From Pelomyxa schiedti (taxonomy: Eukaryota; Evosea; Pelobiontida; Pelomyxidae): a stretch of DNA of 27,257 nucleotides. Position 1 is the stretch's first letter; every line of letters begins with the position of its first letter. Of this stretch, positions 1 through 11,110 are shown one piece after another. The notes below the pieces were generated by a model, which saw nothing but the letters and a program-made list of their open reading frames with translations, was not told the DNA's origin and made no database searches. Made by a program: the position numbers and the translations under genes. The DNA lies in contig JAHLWZ010000093.1 in the NCBI GenBank assembly GCA_020536535.1, positions 1-27,257 of the forward strand. Direction: 5' to 3'.

Positions 1-611
1 GGTTGTGATCAGTGTGTCTGCACTTTAATCAGTTAGTTGTGTCATAGGGGGCAGCAGAACTCATCACAGTATGTTGGATGAACCGGGATGCCATTTGGAG
101 AGAAGCTCAAGCAGATGTCACATTTGAAGAATTATGGGTTTGACTGGGTGGGTTGGCAGAATGGTATTAGTACATGTAGAAAGCTGTAAGAAACGGGTAC
201 CATGCGTAGGTTACGAAACTCCTTGTAAATATTCGGCCGCCTATTCTAGGTTAGTTGTAAACTGCGGTACTAATGTGCATAAGTTACAAAGCTGAAGAAC
301 TAGTCCCTTTCATCAAGAAAAACAGCAGTAAACGAGACTTGACTTTCTTTTTGTTAAGTGTTTGTAGGGCCAGATAGCTTTAAAGTGCAGTTCAAATAAG
401 TAATTGGCGGAAAATCTGCAGTGCGCAGTTCTATATTCCACTATATTAGGGGATGGTAAATTGAGTGTGAAGTTTGTACCTTTTCTGAGTTTACCACGAT
501 GCAATACAAACCGTTAGTAATAAACCTGAGGAAGATTCCTGTCTGAAAGACAGAACAGTGTGTTTGCCGGATGAACTCATGAGCAGTATATGTAATTGGA
601 ATACAAGTACA
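1..611. other. Non-coding stretch upstream of tRNA-like element
   Basis: I see no convincing gene here. Open frames are short (about 60 codons), carry no recognisable domain and do not splice into anything longer on either strand. It is probably intergenic DNA plus the flank of a gene beyond the left edge. Confidence 0.5.
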
Positions 612-690
612 ACCGTAGTTGCCGGGAATCGAACCCGTAACAGCAGCCTGGGAAAGCTGCTATGAATCCATTTCACCCAACCACCACGGC
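612..690 (-). tRNA. Degenerate tRNA-Gly-like gene (possible tRNA pseudogene)
   Basis: On the minus strand there is a perfect eukaryotic B box (GGTTCGATTCC) in a T-arm-like hairpin. Before it comes a strong anticodon-type hairpin with stem AGCAGC/GCTGCT and loop TTTCCCAG, and a GTGGTTG...CAACTAC pair that could form the acceptor stem. The layout resembles eukaryotic tRNA-Gly (TCC or CCC). Several features are abnormal: the anticodon loop is 8 nt instead of 7, the D-arm does not fold in the usual size, the T-stem has a mismatch, and no T-run terminator follows closely. It is therefore either a decayed tRNA or an unusual one. A covariance-model scan would decide. Confidence 0.5.
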
Positions 691-1261
691 ACCATGACCA
701 GGTCGACTATTCATTGGTTTGGTAAACCTTATTATCTTGGGCAAACCAAAAAGTGGGCCATTTTGACACTTGGAGTGTCCACTTGTCCCCCATTTGGAGA
801 AAGGTAAACCCACCAGCCATCGGATGGAAATCCAGATGAAAAAAAAACCCAGAGAGGTGTGTCGGGAAGCTGTCCCACCGGTGGGACTCGTGGGTGCGCC
901 CCCAACGGCGGCGAACACCTCCCGGCCAACTTGGCGCGAACCCAAGATCCTACGACAGTAGTTGAGTTCCTGAGATCGAACTCGTTGCGTTCTCTTTTTT
1001 TTTCGTTTTCTCCCTTGCCATCACAGTTGCTGAATGGGAGGAAACGTCGGCTCCTGAGACTTCTCAGATTCAGGGTGTTGGCTTTGGCAAGGACACTGGC
1101 TGTGGGTCTAAGAGTCTTAGAGGTTCCTCCTTCAAGTGCCCAGATTTTTGAGAAAAACGAATCTGTGTGGTACTTCGTAGACAGCTACGCCGTTGTGACA
1201 AATACAGATCGTGCAAACAAGTACCCGTTTGGTGTTGAAGTAGCGTCGGTACAAGTTGGTT
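691..1261. other. Intergenic region before the Rab gene, with a 16-bp palindrome
   Basis: No gene is supported. The stretch holds a perfect 16-bp palindrome at 872-887 (GTCCCACCGGTGGGAC) and a GC-rich patch at about 875-950 inside otherwise AT-richer DNA. A small hairpin, CTTGG/CCAAG with a 7-nt loop, lies near 930-946. Two open frames of 90-147 codons cross it but show no domain and share no splice phase with the gene that follows. The last 100-200 bp should contain the Rab promoter; I see no clear TATA box. Confidence 0.4.
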
Positions 1262-2291
1262 ATGGGACAGTGCAAAAGCAAGGAAGAACCACACGACGGT
1301 GAGCCCGAGGAAGATGACGACGACGAGAGGAGAGGTAACCCCTAAAGGAAACATGCACATATATAGCAAAAACAAACAGAGTCAACATCAAGTAAATTAA
1401 GTAAACAAACGAATAATAAAATAACAAAAAACCAAAAGTGAGGGTTAAGAGGAAGGGAGACCCTGGATATAAAATTGTGCTACTGGGCGAATCAAATACT
1501 GGCAAGACGTCCTTAGTGTCACGCATCACACGGAACACGTTCGCGAGCGACCAACCAAACACAATTGGGTACACTTAGACTTTTTTTTCCTTCAACCAAG
1601 TTCACAACTTCCAGAGCAACATTTCAGGTCCACAACGCCACTGTAAATGGTAAAACATACAAATTAGAAGTATGTGCGTAAAATGTGACTCCTTTACCAT
1701 ATTAATATTGTAATAGTTATGGGATACTGCAGGTCAAGAAAGGTTTTTTTTTTTTTTTTTTTTTACCTCTCAATTATTTAATTCACCACTTCTCATTCGC
1801 AAAGATATCGCTCACTCACTCCAATGTACATGAGAGGCGCACATGCCGGAATTATTGGTATCCTTTTCCTCCGTGATTCCAGTTCACTAATTTCTTTTCT
1901 CCCTATCAGTGTATGATATAACCAGCAAGGTACGCTCTTCTTTGGTTTTTTTATTCTTAAATTTCACACATATGTACAGGCTTCCTTTGATATGATGAAA
2001 CAGTGGGCCGACGACCTCAAAGCCACAGCTTCCGGTGGTTGTGTTGTTGCTATTATGGGCAACAAGTCCGACCTTGAGGACAAACGCACCGTAGAAAAAT
2101 CTCTATGCGAGGAGTATATCAAGACAATAGACAGCAGCCCCCCAGACCCAAATGGTGGCTTTCTACGTTTTTCAGCATTCTCGGAGGTCAGTGCCATGAC
2201 TGGTGAAGGAGTTCAGGAAACATTTGACTTACTTTGCCAAAAACTAGTATCTGTGCACTCACCCTCCTCCTCTGTAACAACAAAGTCCTAA
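1262..2291 (+). CDS. Rab-family small GTPase, Rab5/ARA6-like, N-terminally acylated type
   Basis: Seven exons join in phase: 1262-1334, 1439-1568, 1615-1669, 1717-1742, 1805-1857, 1910-1929 and 1980-2291, giving 222 aa. All GTPase boxes are present: P-loop GESNTGKT (41-48), TIGATF in the effector loop, WDTAGQER (88-95), NKSD (147-150) and a SAM-type G5 box (190-192). The protein starts MGQCKSKE, a likely N-myristoylation site plus an adjacent cysteine for palmitoylation, followed by an acidic stretch. The C-terminus ends SVTTKS without any prenylation cysteine. This combination is known from plant ARA6/RabF1, a Rab5-type GTPase of endosomes, so an endosomal membrane role is inferred. Intron 4 carries a 21-T run right behind its donor. 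Exon 3 could also be drawn from the AG at 1626-1627, but only the AG at 1613-1614 keeps the frame. Confidence 0.88.
1744..1764 (+). repeat. Poly-T run of 21 in Rab intron 4
   Basis: A homopolymer of 21 T follows the AG|G donor boundary of the fourth intron (1743-1804). Length polymorphism or assembly error is likely here, but it lies outside the coding sequence. Confidence 0.9.
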
Positions 2292-2464
2292 AAACCCAAC
2301 CCCAATGCACACTGCAACCAACAACAACCCAAATTGTAACACTTCTGCTAATTCTTTCGTCTCTTCTATTTTTCCATTTTCTTTCTAAACACAACGAAAA
2401 TTAATCAATTTGGCGTTTTGCCCGTTGATCGTCGTAGCACGAGCTAGGGTTCACGCTTTGACAC
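2292..2464. other. Short intergenic gap between Rab and Roco genes
   Basis: About 170 bp separates two genes in the same direction. The first half is AC- and T-rich and probably the Rab 3' end. The second half should hold the Roco promoter. No distinct motif was recognised. Confidence 0.5.
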
Positions 2465-5400
2465 ATGACGACGCAGGGGAGTGGTGTCGGCGCCAACTTG
2501 GTTTCAGGTGGTGACAGCGTAGGATCTTACAGATCGTTTTTGTCCCTGGCCGGCGCCGCCCAGAGTGTGTCTATGTCAAAATTTAATTTAATGAAAGAAA
2601 TCCACACCAATAGAAATGACAATTACTACGAACTTATTTAGTTATTCTATCTTTATTTTGATTGCCTAACTCTGGGAACAGACAATTTCATGTCTAGGTT
2701 TTGGACCTCCACCAGTTTGTTTTTTCCATCCCTCTTTTTTCAATCTAACTTGAGTGAATAAGGTGGGAGCAAAACGATTGATGAGAGTCCACAAGTCCTC
2801 AATGAAGTGTTCCAACACTCAGGGGAATCAATCAACTTGAAAGGTGAATCTCTGGTACCCTTGGCACTTGTTCTTAGACCTAATAACAGGTCTAAGCTAT
2901 GGTGAGGAAGGAGCTAAAGCTTTTGCAACAGTTATTGCGGGAAAGCTTGATCTCACCACATTACAGTTGGGTGGAGGTAATAAGTTCCAAAGAAAAATCC
3001 AATTCACAAAGTTAAGGTCTTTTCCCGATCGAAATCGTAAGAACAATATCTTCAGCTCTATGCTGCAGCAATTCTCTTACTGATCTCTCTTTCACAGGTT
3101 TCATTTCATCTCTTGTGTTCTCACTCAAAACCATATTAAATAGATGGGAACATTGGCTTTGACGGTGCCAAGGTATTGTCAACAGTCATTACTACCAAAA
3201 AAATTCTTAGAAAGTTCAATATCTACGGTATGAGAACCAAGTAATGGTGCATTTTTAATTTGCATGTTGACAGGCAACAACATAGGGCCTGAGGGTTCTG
3301 TGGTGTATGCTTACATACTCCAAACCAACTCCTGCCTCAAGACTATAAATCTTGCGCGTATGACAATTTACAGCAACTCCTAACTGGAATAAGTGTATTT
3401 TAGGGAACAATATTGGTCCAGATGGCATGAAACCATTTATTGATGCATTAAGAGTCAATACTACGCTTACTGAGCTGGATTTAGAAGGCAATCCATATCT
3501 TGTAATCCTTGTGTTTTTAAAAAGTTGTAGGAAATAACATTGGTGACAGAGGTGCAACCTATCTTTGTACAGGATTGAAAGCAAACAATACAATTACCTC
3601 ACTAAATCTGTCAAGTATATTCTGACTGACCTCTTGAAAAAATGAATAACAGTCACAGAAAACAATATTGGAAATGATGGATCTCTAGTGCTGGCCAATG
3701 TATTACAGCACAATACATCCATTACTTCACTACTTCTGGGAGGTAAATCTTTGAACCGTTTCCCATTCGTTTAATGATGTGTAGAAAACAAGCTCGGACC
3801 GATTGGTGCCAGAAACATTACTACTACACTTGAGCAAAATGCTACATTGACATCCCTTCATTTGGAAGGTTTTTGTCACTTTGTCGGTTCACAGTTATAT
3901 TCAACAGTTCCCAGACAACAATATTGGCCCTGAAGGTGGGAAAGCAATATCCGATTGTCTCAAGTCGAATGACGAGCTCTTAGAACTAGTTATCGATAGT
4001 TGAGAAGTGGTTTTTATTTGATTGAATAATTGTAAGCAGAGAATAATATTGGAATTGGAATTCAGCACATTTCTGAGGCCCTTATAATGAATTGTACACT
4101 CACTAGCCTTTCATGTGCCTGTAAGTGAGACCTTTATGAATGGCGAACTTATATCACCAGGCAATGCAATTGGACCTGATGTCGCAATGGGACTAATTTT
4201 TGCACTGAAGTTGAACAGCACTCTAACTTTTCTTGATGTTCAAGGTAACAACTACCCACCAAATTCTTCTTTTCCCCACATCAAATCAAGGAAACGAACT
4301 TGGTGTAGAAGCTCGTAATTTTCTCACAGAAACTTTGCGATCAGGCAACAGTACCCTGACAGCTTTGTCTATTGAGTGTACTTTTTTTTAAATTTTACTT
4401 TATGCTGAACATTCTCAGCAAATCAGTGCGACCCTACCGTTTCAGCACTCCTTGCAGCAAATGAGGCATTTTCACGAAGTATCGCAGCTGAATTCACTGT
4501 GCCAGAAGAGACACTATGCCAGAAAGAGGGAGCGGATTGCCGGAGCCTTTTTTCTGAAGCTCTGTGGAGATGCGTTCTTGCTGCAGATGTACCTTCTGTA
4601 ATTGCCCTCCTCAACTTGTATACGCACCACATTGCCCACTGGGGGTTAACCTCTGAGCAATGTGTGAACAGAACTCCAAAAAGAGTTGTCACTATCATAG
4701 ATTCATCGGCCACATCTTATTCCCTGTTGTGGCACGCATGTGAGCATAGTACGACTTGCATACATACGAGCTGTGCTCTGGTGCGGGCACTTCTTGTGAA
4801 AGGAGGCGTGGATATCTCTCATTTTGATACTCATGCGGCAGGCGAGCTGGTTTTGATGCTGTCCAAGTTGTCTACTTCACATCAACATTTCTGTAAATCA
4901 GTAGGTGACCCTCACGGTTGTGGTGCGGGAGCACCTTTTGACCTTGAATGGACAGCAGTGAGAATATGGGCCAGAGCTGGCAATTGGGCTGCCGTTTCTG
5001 AGGCACTTTCTTCCCACAGAGGACCTTCAATTTACAACAGACAAGTTGCCAATTTATCACACTTGCATCTTTCTACCCTGCCAAAAGCTATTGCCGAGAA
5101 ATTAGTCTGTCAGGGTTGGATGACCATTGACCTTTCTGGAAATCACTTGAACTCGCTTCCATACTCTCTGCACCTCACTCGGAATCTCCATGTTGAAGGA
5201 AATCCTCTCTCTGAAATTCCTGCAAATTACCGATCGGGAGACTACCCAACTCGTTCGCTGCAACACTGGCTTAGATTTGGCGGTCCTCCTTCGGAGGTAT
5301 GATAAGCCCATTTGTAAAACTTCTAATCTACAAAGTGGGTTCACCGGAAACTGGTGATAGTTGGGGAAGAGAATGTAGGGAAAACTACACTCCTGCAATG

Positions 5401-8400
5401 TCTCTCCAAAGGAAAGCCCATTAAATCCAAGAGAAGTGTAGCTACAAATGGAATTTCTATACACTCACCTTTCCAAATGAATAAAAACAGTGCTTTGAAG
5501 TGGGTTGCCTGGGACTTCGGTAAATCTCCCCTCTGGTATTTCTCGTTTCACATTTTTCAGGTGGCCATGAGGTCCTTTATCCATCACACCAGGTTGAAAT
5601 GTACTTTTTCCCCACTTTCACGTGACTTCTTCCATTACAGTTTTTCTTGGGAAGTAACTCTGTCTTTGTTGTTGTGGTAAATGCTGCCACTCTTGTAACT
5701 CCCAAGACGTCGGAGCTCCCTCTCTCTTACAAGCGAGTTCAATATTGGTTGAATCAAATACATGCATCCCAGCGGCAAATCGTTGGTGTTGGCGGGGTGG
5801 GGGGAATCACTGGTGGAAGTAATATAAGCTTTACACCTTCAGAGGGCTTTGGTGGCGGAAGCTCTACAAAAATAGTACTTGTTGGCACACATGCTGATGT
5901 AGTTGGTGTAGATACTGCGGCCGAATCTCTCCTCAGCGTATTTGATAATGACAATACACCACGAGAGGCTTTACGCTGTGTCTTTGTATTGAGCAGTTCC
6001 ACTGGGGAAGGAAGATGTGTGCGCAAAGGTGGAAACCATGGTGTTGTGCATACTAATGAATCTACTTCATCCAGTTCCAATGCTATCCAGCTACTATGCA
6101 AGTATATTGAAGAATTGGCATCAGAAAAAGTGTATGTCCCTGACCGCTGGGTGATTTTACATGATAGATTGGCTGGAGGTTCAAGTGGAAGTAGTTCAGC
6201 CTCCCCTCCCAAGGGAGCTGCAACCGGCACTGCAGAGCAAGAGCCCATCATGCAGTGGAAACATTTTGCTTCAGTAGCATCTCTATGTGGTGTTAGTTCA
6301 GATGAAGATCTTTTGTGGTGCTCTAACTTCCTGAGTGATGCCGGTACTATTATCCACTTCCGTAAGACTGTTACTGCGACAGTACTTGAAGAAGCCGTTG
6401 CAAGCGATGTTGTAAGTGTTACAAGTAACGACCATGGCGGTCTCGTATTACAAAGTAACCCCAGTGATGCACCTATTGACCTGGAGGATATTGTAGTATT
6501 AAATCCACTGTGGCTTTCCCGCGTTATGAAATCTGTTATAACCATCGGAAATAACAATTCCTGGATCAAACTAGGATTCCTACAATCTTCCAATGTACCA
6601 CATCTGTTTGCTGAGTTCCCAAAGCCTACCCACCACGCTCTTCTTCAATTACTACAGCAGTTTGAAATCGCTCAAGAAATGCATGACAGTTCTTTCCTCT
6701 TTCCCTGCTTGCTTCCCCCAACTCCTACACCCCCTCCTACATCGCCATGGTGGGTCGTACCAGCGTCAAGCTCTGACCCTTCTCACACGACAGATGCCGA
6801 AAGAGGAATGTTCATGGGAAGAGTGTTCCGGCTTCAGTTTATTCCTGTTGGATTTTTCTCTAGATTGATGTCCAGAATTCTTAGTGTTAATTCTGTGCTA
6901 CCAGGCTTGCTGTGGAAGGGGGGCATTACCGTTCTTCATAGGACCCCTCGCCAACAGAGTCAGTTGCCATCTGTAGCACTTGTTACTTGCGATGACAGCC
7001 AGTTTGTCTACATTCACGTTTACTCTACAATGTCTCCATCAAAGGAGATTACCACTACTGCATCAAGTGAGAGTTCTATATCGGAAGCTGACCCTTCTGC
7101 ACTACCCCACTCCACCCCGCCCTCGTATTCACGCTACGACATTAATAGTGGGGGAAGTATATTTTTGGGTCTAATTGTCAGTGTGGTTACAGCATTTGTC
7201 AAAAACCAGTATCCTATTCTGTTTCAGGATATTTCTCAACACTGTGCTTGCCCTTACTGCCTTACAAAGACATATCTGGGTGAAACACACTCCGCTGAGT
7301 CTGCCCCTGTCGGTGCTTTCTCTCCTACACCGTCATCTGCCCATCACTTTCACTTGCGGGAATGTGTTGATCTTGTCCGACGTGGAGAAACGACTCTGTT
7401 GTGTCCAACACAACATTCGGGATCGCAGCAGGTTCCCGTGTCATTACTGGCACCGGATATCGTACTTCTTCCATTAATCGACCCATCGGAACTGCAAGTG
7501 TTCAGTTCACAGGAGACCTCGACGGAAAAAGTCAAAAATCCTCAACCCAGTACACAGGCTTTCTGCCAAACAGGGGCTTATGGCAAAGTGTTTAAAGGAT
7601 TGCTGAGAGGAAATCAAGTAGTGGCGGTAAAAGAGTCACTTTCAGAAAGATTGCCAAGCTTTGTGGACTTGGCACTTGAGTGTGAGGTTATGTGCCGCGT
7701 TCCACCACATGATAATCTTGTACACTTCTGGGGAGTATGTTTACAACCTCGCTTACGTGTTATCATGGAATTTATTTTCCCTGCTTATTGTCCAAGGTTG
7801 GAGAGTGTTCTTGGGGGTGTTGGTATTGTTGGAAGTTCTGCTTTGAGCAGCCCAGATCTGATGAAACTTATTACGGTTGTGGCTAATGCCTGCACTAAGT
7901 TGAATCCAGAAACCGCAACTGCGGGTAAGCCTGGTGCAAGCAATTCTGTTGGAATAGCTGGCGTTAAAATTGAAGATGAATGTACTCTTATAAAATACCG
8001 AGAAACACTGGAGTATGTCATTCCAGTCCATTTGCGAAAGAAGATTCTTCTGGATATTGCACAGGGCCTTAACCACCTTCATACACAATCACCATCTATT
8101 GTTCACGGAGACTTGCATTTAGGTTTTAACAATCTTTTTTTTTTTAATTAACAAAAACACATAGGCAATATTCTAATATGCTCTCTGGACCCTACTGGTG
8201 AAGGACCTTGGGCAAAGGTTTCCATAAAAAACGCCTCAGATTGTTCTAATTTTCAGCTAGATCACCGATTTTGGCTTGGCCCAGTATCTGTACGTTTCTA
8301 TTTTGCCTCTCATTACCTTAACGAGGCCAGGTATGGAGGTGCAGCTGTAGATAGAAGACAACGACTTCCTGTTAATGTATTTGCCCCCGAAGGTTTGTCA

Positions 8401-10933
8401 AATATCAGTCCCACAGCAACTCATTTCCACCTAGTCATCCGGGGTTCAAAAATTGACACCAAGGCCGATGTTTGGAGCTATGGTTTTGTCTTGAAATTGT
8501 TTCTTTTTTTTTGTTTACACATGTAGGCATGTGCGTGCGACATTTTATTGACCCCTTTACACCAGTCTTCAATCCTTCCGAGGTTTCTCATTTCAACATT
8601 GTTTGTAACTAACCCCATAGTAGATAGGTACTGATGATTTGGAAGCGCGGGAGGCAGTTGGCTCAGGAAGAGCGGTGCCGCACCCTCCACCTCATAGTCC
8701 TTCTGGTTGGACCTGTCCCCCATGGGCATCCACTCTTATGACCTGGTGCTGGGCTCCAGTTTCTAAGACAAGACCAACATGTGCCCAGATGATTTCTTAC
8801 TTACAAAGGTAACAGTTACTGCCTTGCCATTACTGATTTTTCCCAGTGGCTACACTCCATTTAAATTTACCTTGAACAAACCATGCTATAGCACACACTT
8901 TGTGACACCTGAATCGCAACAACAACCGGGAATTGTTCCACTCCCTCCGACTCCCGGATTGACATCCGCTTCTTCAGCTCCATCAATCCCAGAAGGCTAT
9001 CAGGCACACCCACGCTGTCATGTTGTTGCATGCGTGGGAACGCGCTTCTGGTGTGGATTTGTTGATGGAACTATACTCGTTTTTGAGCACTGCACCGAAA
9101 GTGCGCAGCCTAATTCCGATTGCACCACTCCCAAAGCCGTACAACCTCCAGCAACTGGAACACCTTCTGTGGAGCCTCTACAGTGTCATAATACAAGTGT
9201 TGTCTGGCAGTGGACTGCTCACTGGGGCCGTGACCCTGGTGTTACCTCGATCATTTACGTCAAGCACGCCTTGGTTGCCATAAGGTATTTTACCATAGCA
9301 CTACAGGGAATTTCTTACTGTATGTAGTGCCTCAATGAGTGGGCAAATAAAAGTTTGGCATTCACAGACGTTCTCCCTTGTATGCCAGGTCACTCAGCAA
9401 AGTGCTTTACCCCTTCCTCCCCTGACGGCCCCACAAATTCCAACAGCACCCCCAAACCCTATTGTCAGTCACACACCGCCTCCACCACCCCCATCAACCC
9501 TTAGCAGTATACTAAGCACTACAGCCAGCCTATTCTCCCTCACATCATCAAGTTCATCATCGCAACCTGCAACTTCCAGCACTTCACAGAGACGTGCACC
9601 TGGTGTAGGGTGCCTTGCTATCTGTGGTGAGGTTGGCGGAACGGGATCGGCACAACAGTTGTGGACAGGTGACGTCCGAGGCAACGTATGCGTTTGGGAC
9701 TGCATTGATAGCGGCGTGGGTTTCAGTATCTGCTACCACACCACATTCTCTGTATCCAACAAGGTCGAAATCGCTTACACCACTCTTCCAACTCAATCCA
9801 CATCGTCATCCCACAGTGCATTTCGGAATGCACTTCCAACAGATGGAACTCAGCCACACACCTATTCTCCTTCATTACTCCCATCACCAGTCGAAGCAAC
9901 GAACACAGACTCCTCAACCTCCGACGCACCACTCGCTACCGCCTCTCTTCCCCCACCCCCCACACTCTTGCCAAGCGGTGAAGTCATCTCAATGGCATCA
10001 CTATACAATACCATGCTAGTTATCTGCAAACGGGGAGCCGTCATAGCCTTTGACACCAACTCACTCACACCCCTCGCCCTCTACACCCACACATCACTCG
10101 ACTTGAGCAAGCAGTCACTATCATGCCTGATAGTTGCCGCATGCCACAACATGCACCACCCGCAGCAAACGGAAAGGAAGCAACCCACCGGCAAAATGAT
10201 ATCACTTTGCGAGCACCGGCTACCCAGCTCCCAATCCCAAGCACCAACACCAACACAAGAAACCACCGGGCCCAACGCAGCATCGCCGGCGACGCCCCTC
10301 AGTGTGTGGATAGGAACCAAATGCGGAACAGTGGCCGGGTGGAGGGTCACACACCAACCCGGCGATGTTCCCCCATACACACTCACACCAACATGCTCAT
10401 TCAAAGCCGGAGACGAAATGGTATCTGACCTGAGCTGCGCCTGCGTATCCTCTCCCTCCCACAATCCTCTCCCAGCAACATCAACATCAACTACCACCAC
10501 CACCACAACAACCTCCAGTCCGCGTCGCTCCGGTTCCTCATCATCATCCACATCCACATCCACATCAGCATCATCATCGCCGGCATCCTCAGTATCATCG
10601 GCATCATCACCCAGTGACCATCACTACGCATCGACATCGTCGCGAATCCACCGGCATGTTGTTGTTGGGGCTCTGATGAGCAGCGGATTCTCGTGCTGGG
10701 ACGCACAGCTTTTCACGCCGGTGTGTAGCTCAGGGCCTATTCACAAGGGGTTCGCTCTTCGGCGGGTGGCGATTGGGCCTCCTGGGGGCGTGTGCCACCA
10801 CCCACACGCCACAAGCGTAATTGTGGGAGCGGACCAGCTGGCCCTGTCGACCATTGCTACGATGTCTGACAGGAACACCCTCCACGTGTGGTGCACTGAA
10901 CCTCAGGAATCTACAACAAAGTCATTCCTATAG
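2465..10933 (+). CDS. Roco kinase: LRR - Roc GTPase - COR - protein kinase - WD40 (LRRK/Roco family)
   Basis: I reconstruct 25 exons and about 2,391 aa. Leucine-rich repeats (aa 61-374) lie on exons from 2878 to 4377. One large exon (4419-5296) holds helical ankyrin-like sequence and a last canonical LRR. The Roc domain has P-loop GEENVGKT (677-684) and switch II DFGGHE (727-732). Exon 5641-8122 carries the rest of Roc, COR and the kinase N-lobe with glycine loop GAYGKVFKG (1384-1392) and VAVK lysine 1403. Catalytic loop HGDLHLGN (1561-1568), DFG (1587-1589), APE (1612-1614) and a CW...RP C-lobe ending follow on small exons (8165-8217, 8261-8289, 8331-8392, 8435-8482, 8527-8582, 8624-8808). 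WD40-like sequence fills 8847-9284 and 9328-10933, with Ser/Thr-rich inserts. Such proteins are GTP-regulated kinases in the LRRK2 and Dictyostelium Roco group. The first exon (2465-2564, MTTQGSG start) and the 198-nt first intron are the least certain part. Confidence 0.88.
2878..4377 (+). repeat. Array of 11 leucine-rich-repeat exons, unit 84 nt / 28 aa
   Basis: Exons 2878-2976, 3144-3227, 3274-3357, 3404-3487, 3531-3614, 3659-3742, 3785-3868, 3915-3998, 4037-4120, 4161-4244 and 4291-4377 each encode one ribonuclease-inhibitor-type LRR with pattern NNIGxxG...L..L.L. Nine of them are exactly 84 nt. All boundaries are phase 1 and fall just before the NN(I/L)G motif. The introns between exons 3144 and 4377 are 38-47 nt; the first, 2977-3143, is 167 nt. 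The intron at 3488-3530 uses a GC donor. Confidence 0.85.
10491..10625 (+). repeat. Low-complexity ACC/TCA trinucleotide tract in the WD40 region of the Roco gene
   Basis: The tract runs through ACC-type and then ATC/ACATCC-type short repeats and encodes a Thr- then Ser-rich stretch in frame. It is a likely disordered loop between propeller strands and explains several long antisense open frames here. Confidence 0.75.
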
Positions 10934-11110
10934 CTCTCGAATAGAACTAGAATATAAGTTCCTTTTTTTTTTAATAGCTTCCAAAAAAAGAAAGATCTCA
11001 TGAGATTAAAGAGTTGGGTATCCACAAACAGGGTTGTTATTCAAGTTACTTGATGGTGCTTGTTTAGTAATACAAAAAAGATACAAGAGAAGAGAATAAT
11101 AGCGGGTGTG
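10934..11110. other. Convergent 3' intergenic gap
   Basis: About 180 bp lies between the convergent stop codons of the Roco gene and the first G-beta-like gene. The sequence is A/T-rich with several A-runs and presumably holds both polyadenylation regions. Confidence 0.5.

Noticed and set aside
927-950. Second tRNA T-arm-like hairpin
   Set aside because: The stem and 7-nt loop are there, but the invariant bases of a B box are not, and no other tRNA arms flank it.
859-1302. 147-codon open frame on the plus strand before the Rab gene
   Set aside because: It overlaps the Rab start in another frame and shows no domain. The MGQC exon gives a complete, phase-consistent GTPase instead.
3030-3085. 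Possible relic LRR exon in the 167-nt intron 2977-3143
   Set aside because: A NNI-like stretch is present, but no acceptor gives the required phase and the L..L.L pattern is missing.
5754-6593. 279-codon antisense frame inside the Roco gene
   Set aside because: It lies opposite the well-supported Roc/COR exon and has no recognisable domain.
10081-10563. Antisense frame rich in valine and aspartate
   Set aside because: It is produced by the ACC/TCA simple repeat in the sense gene.
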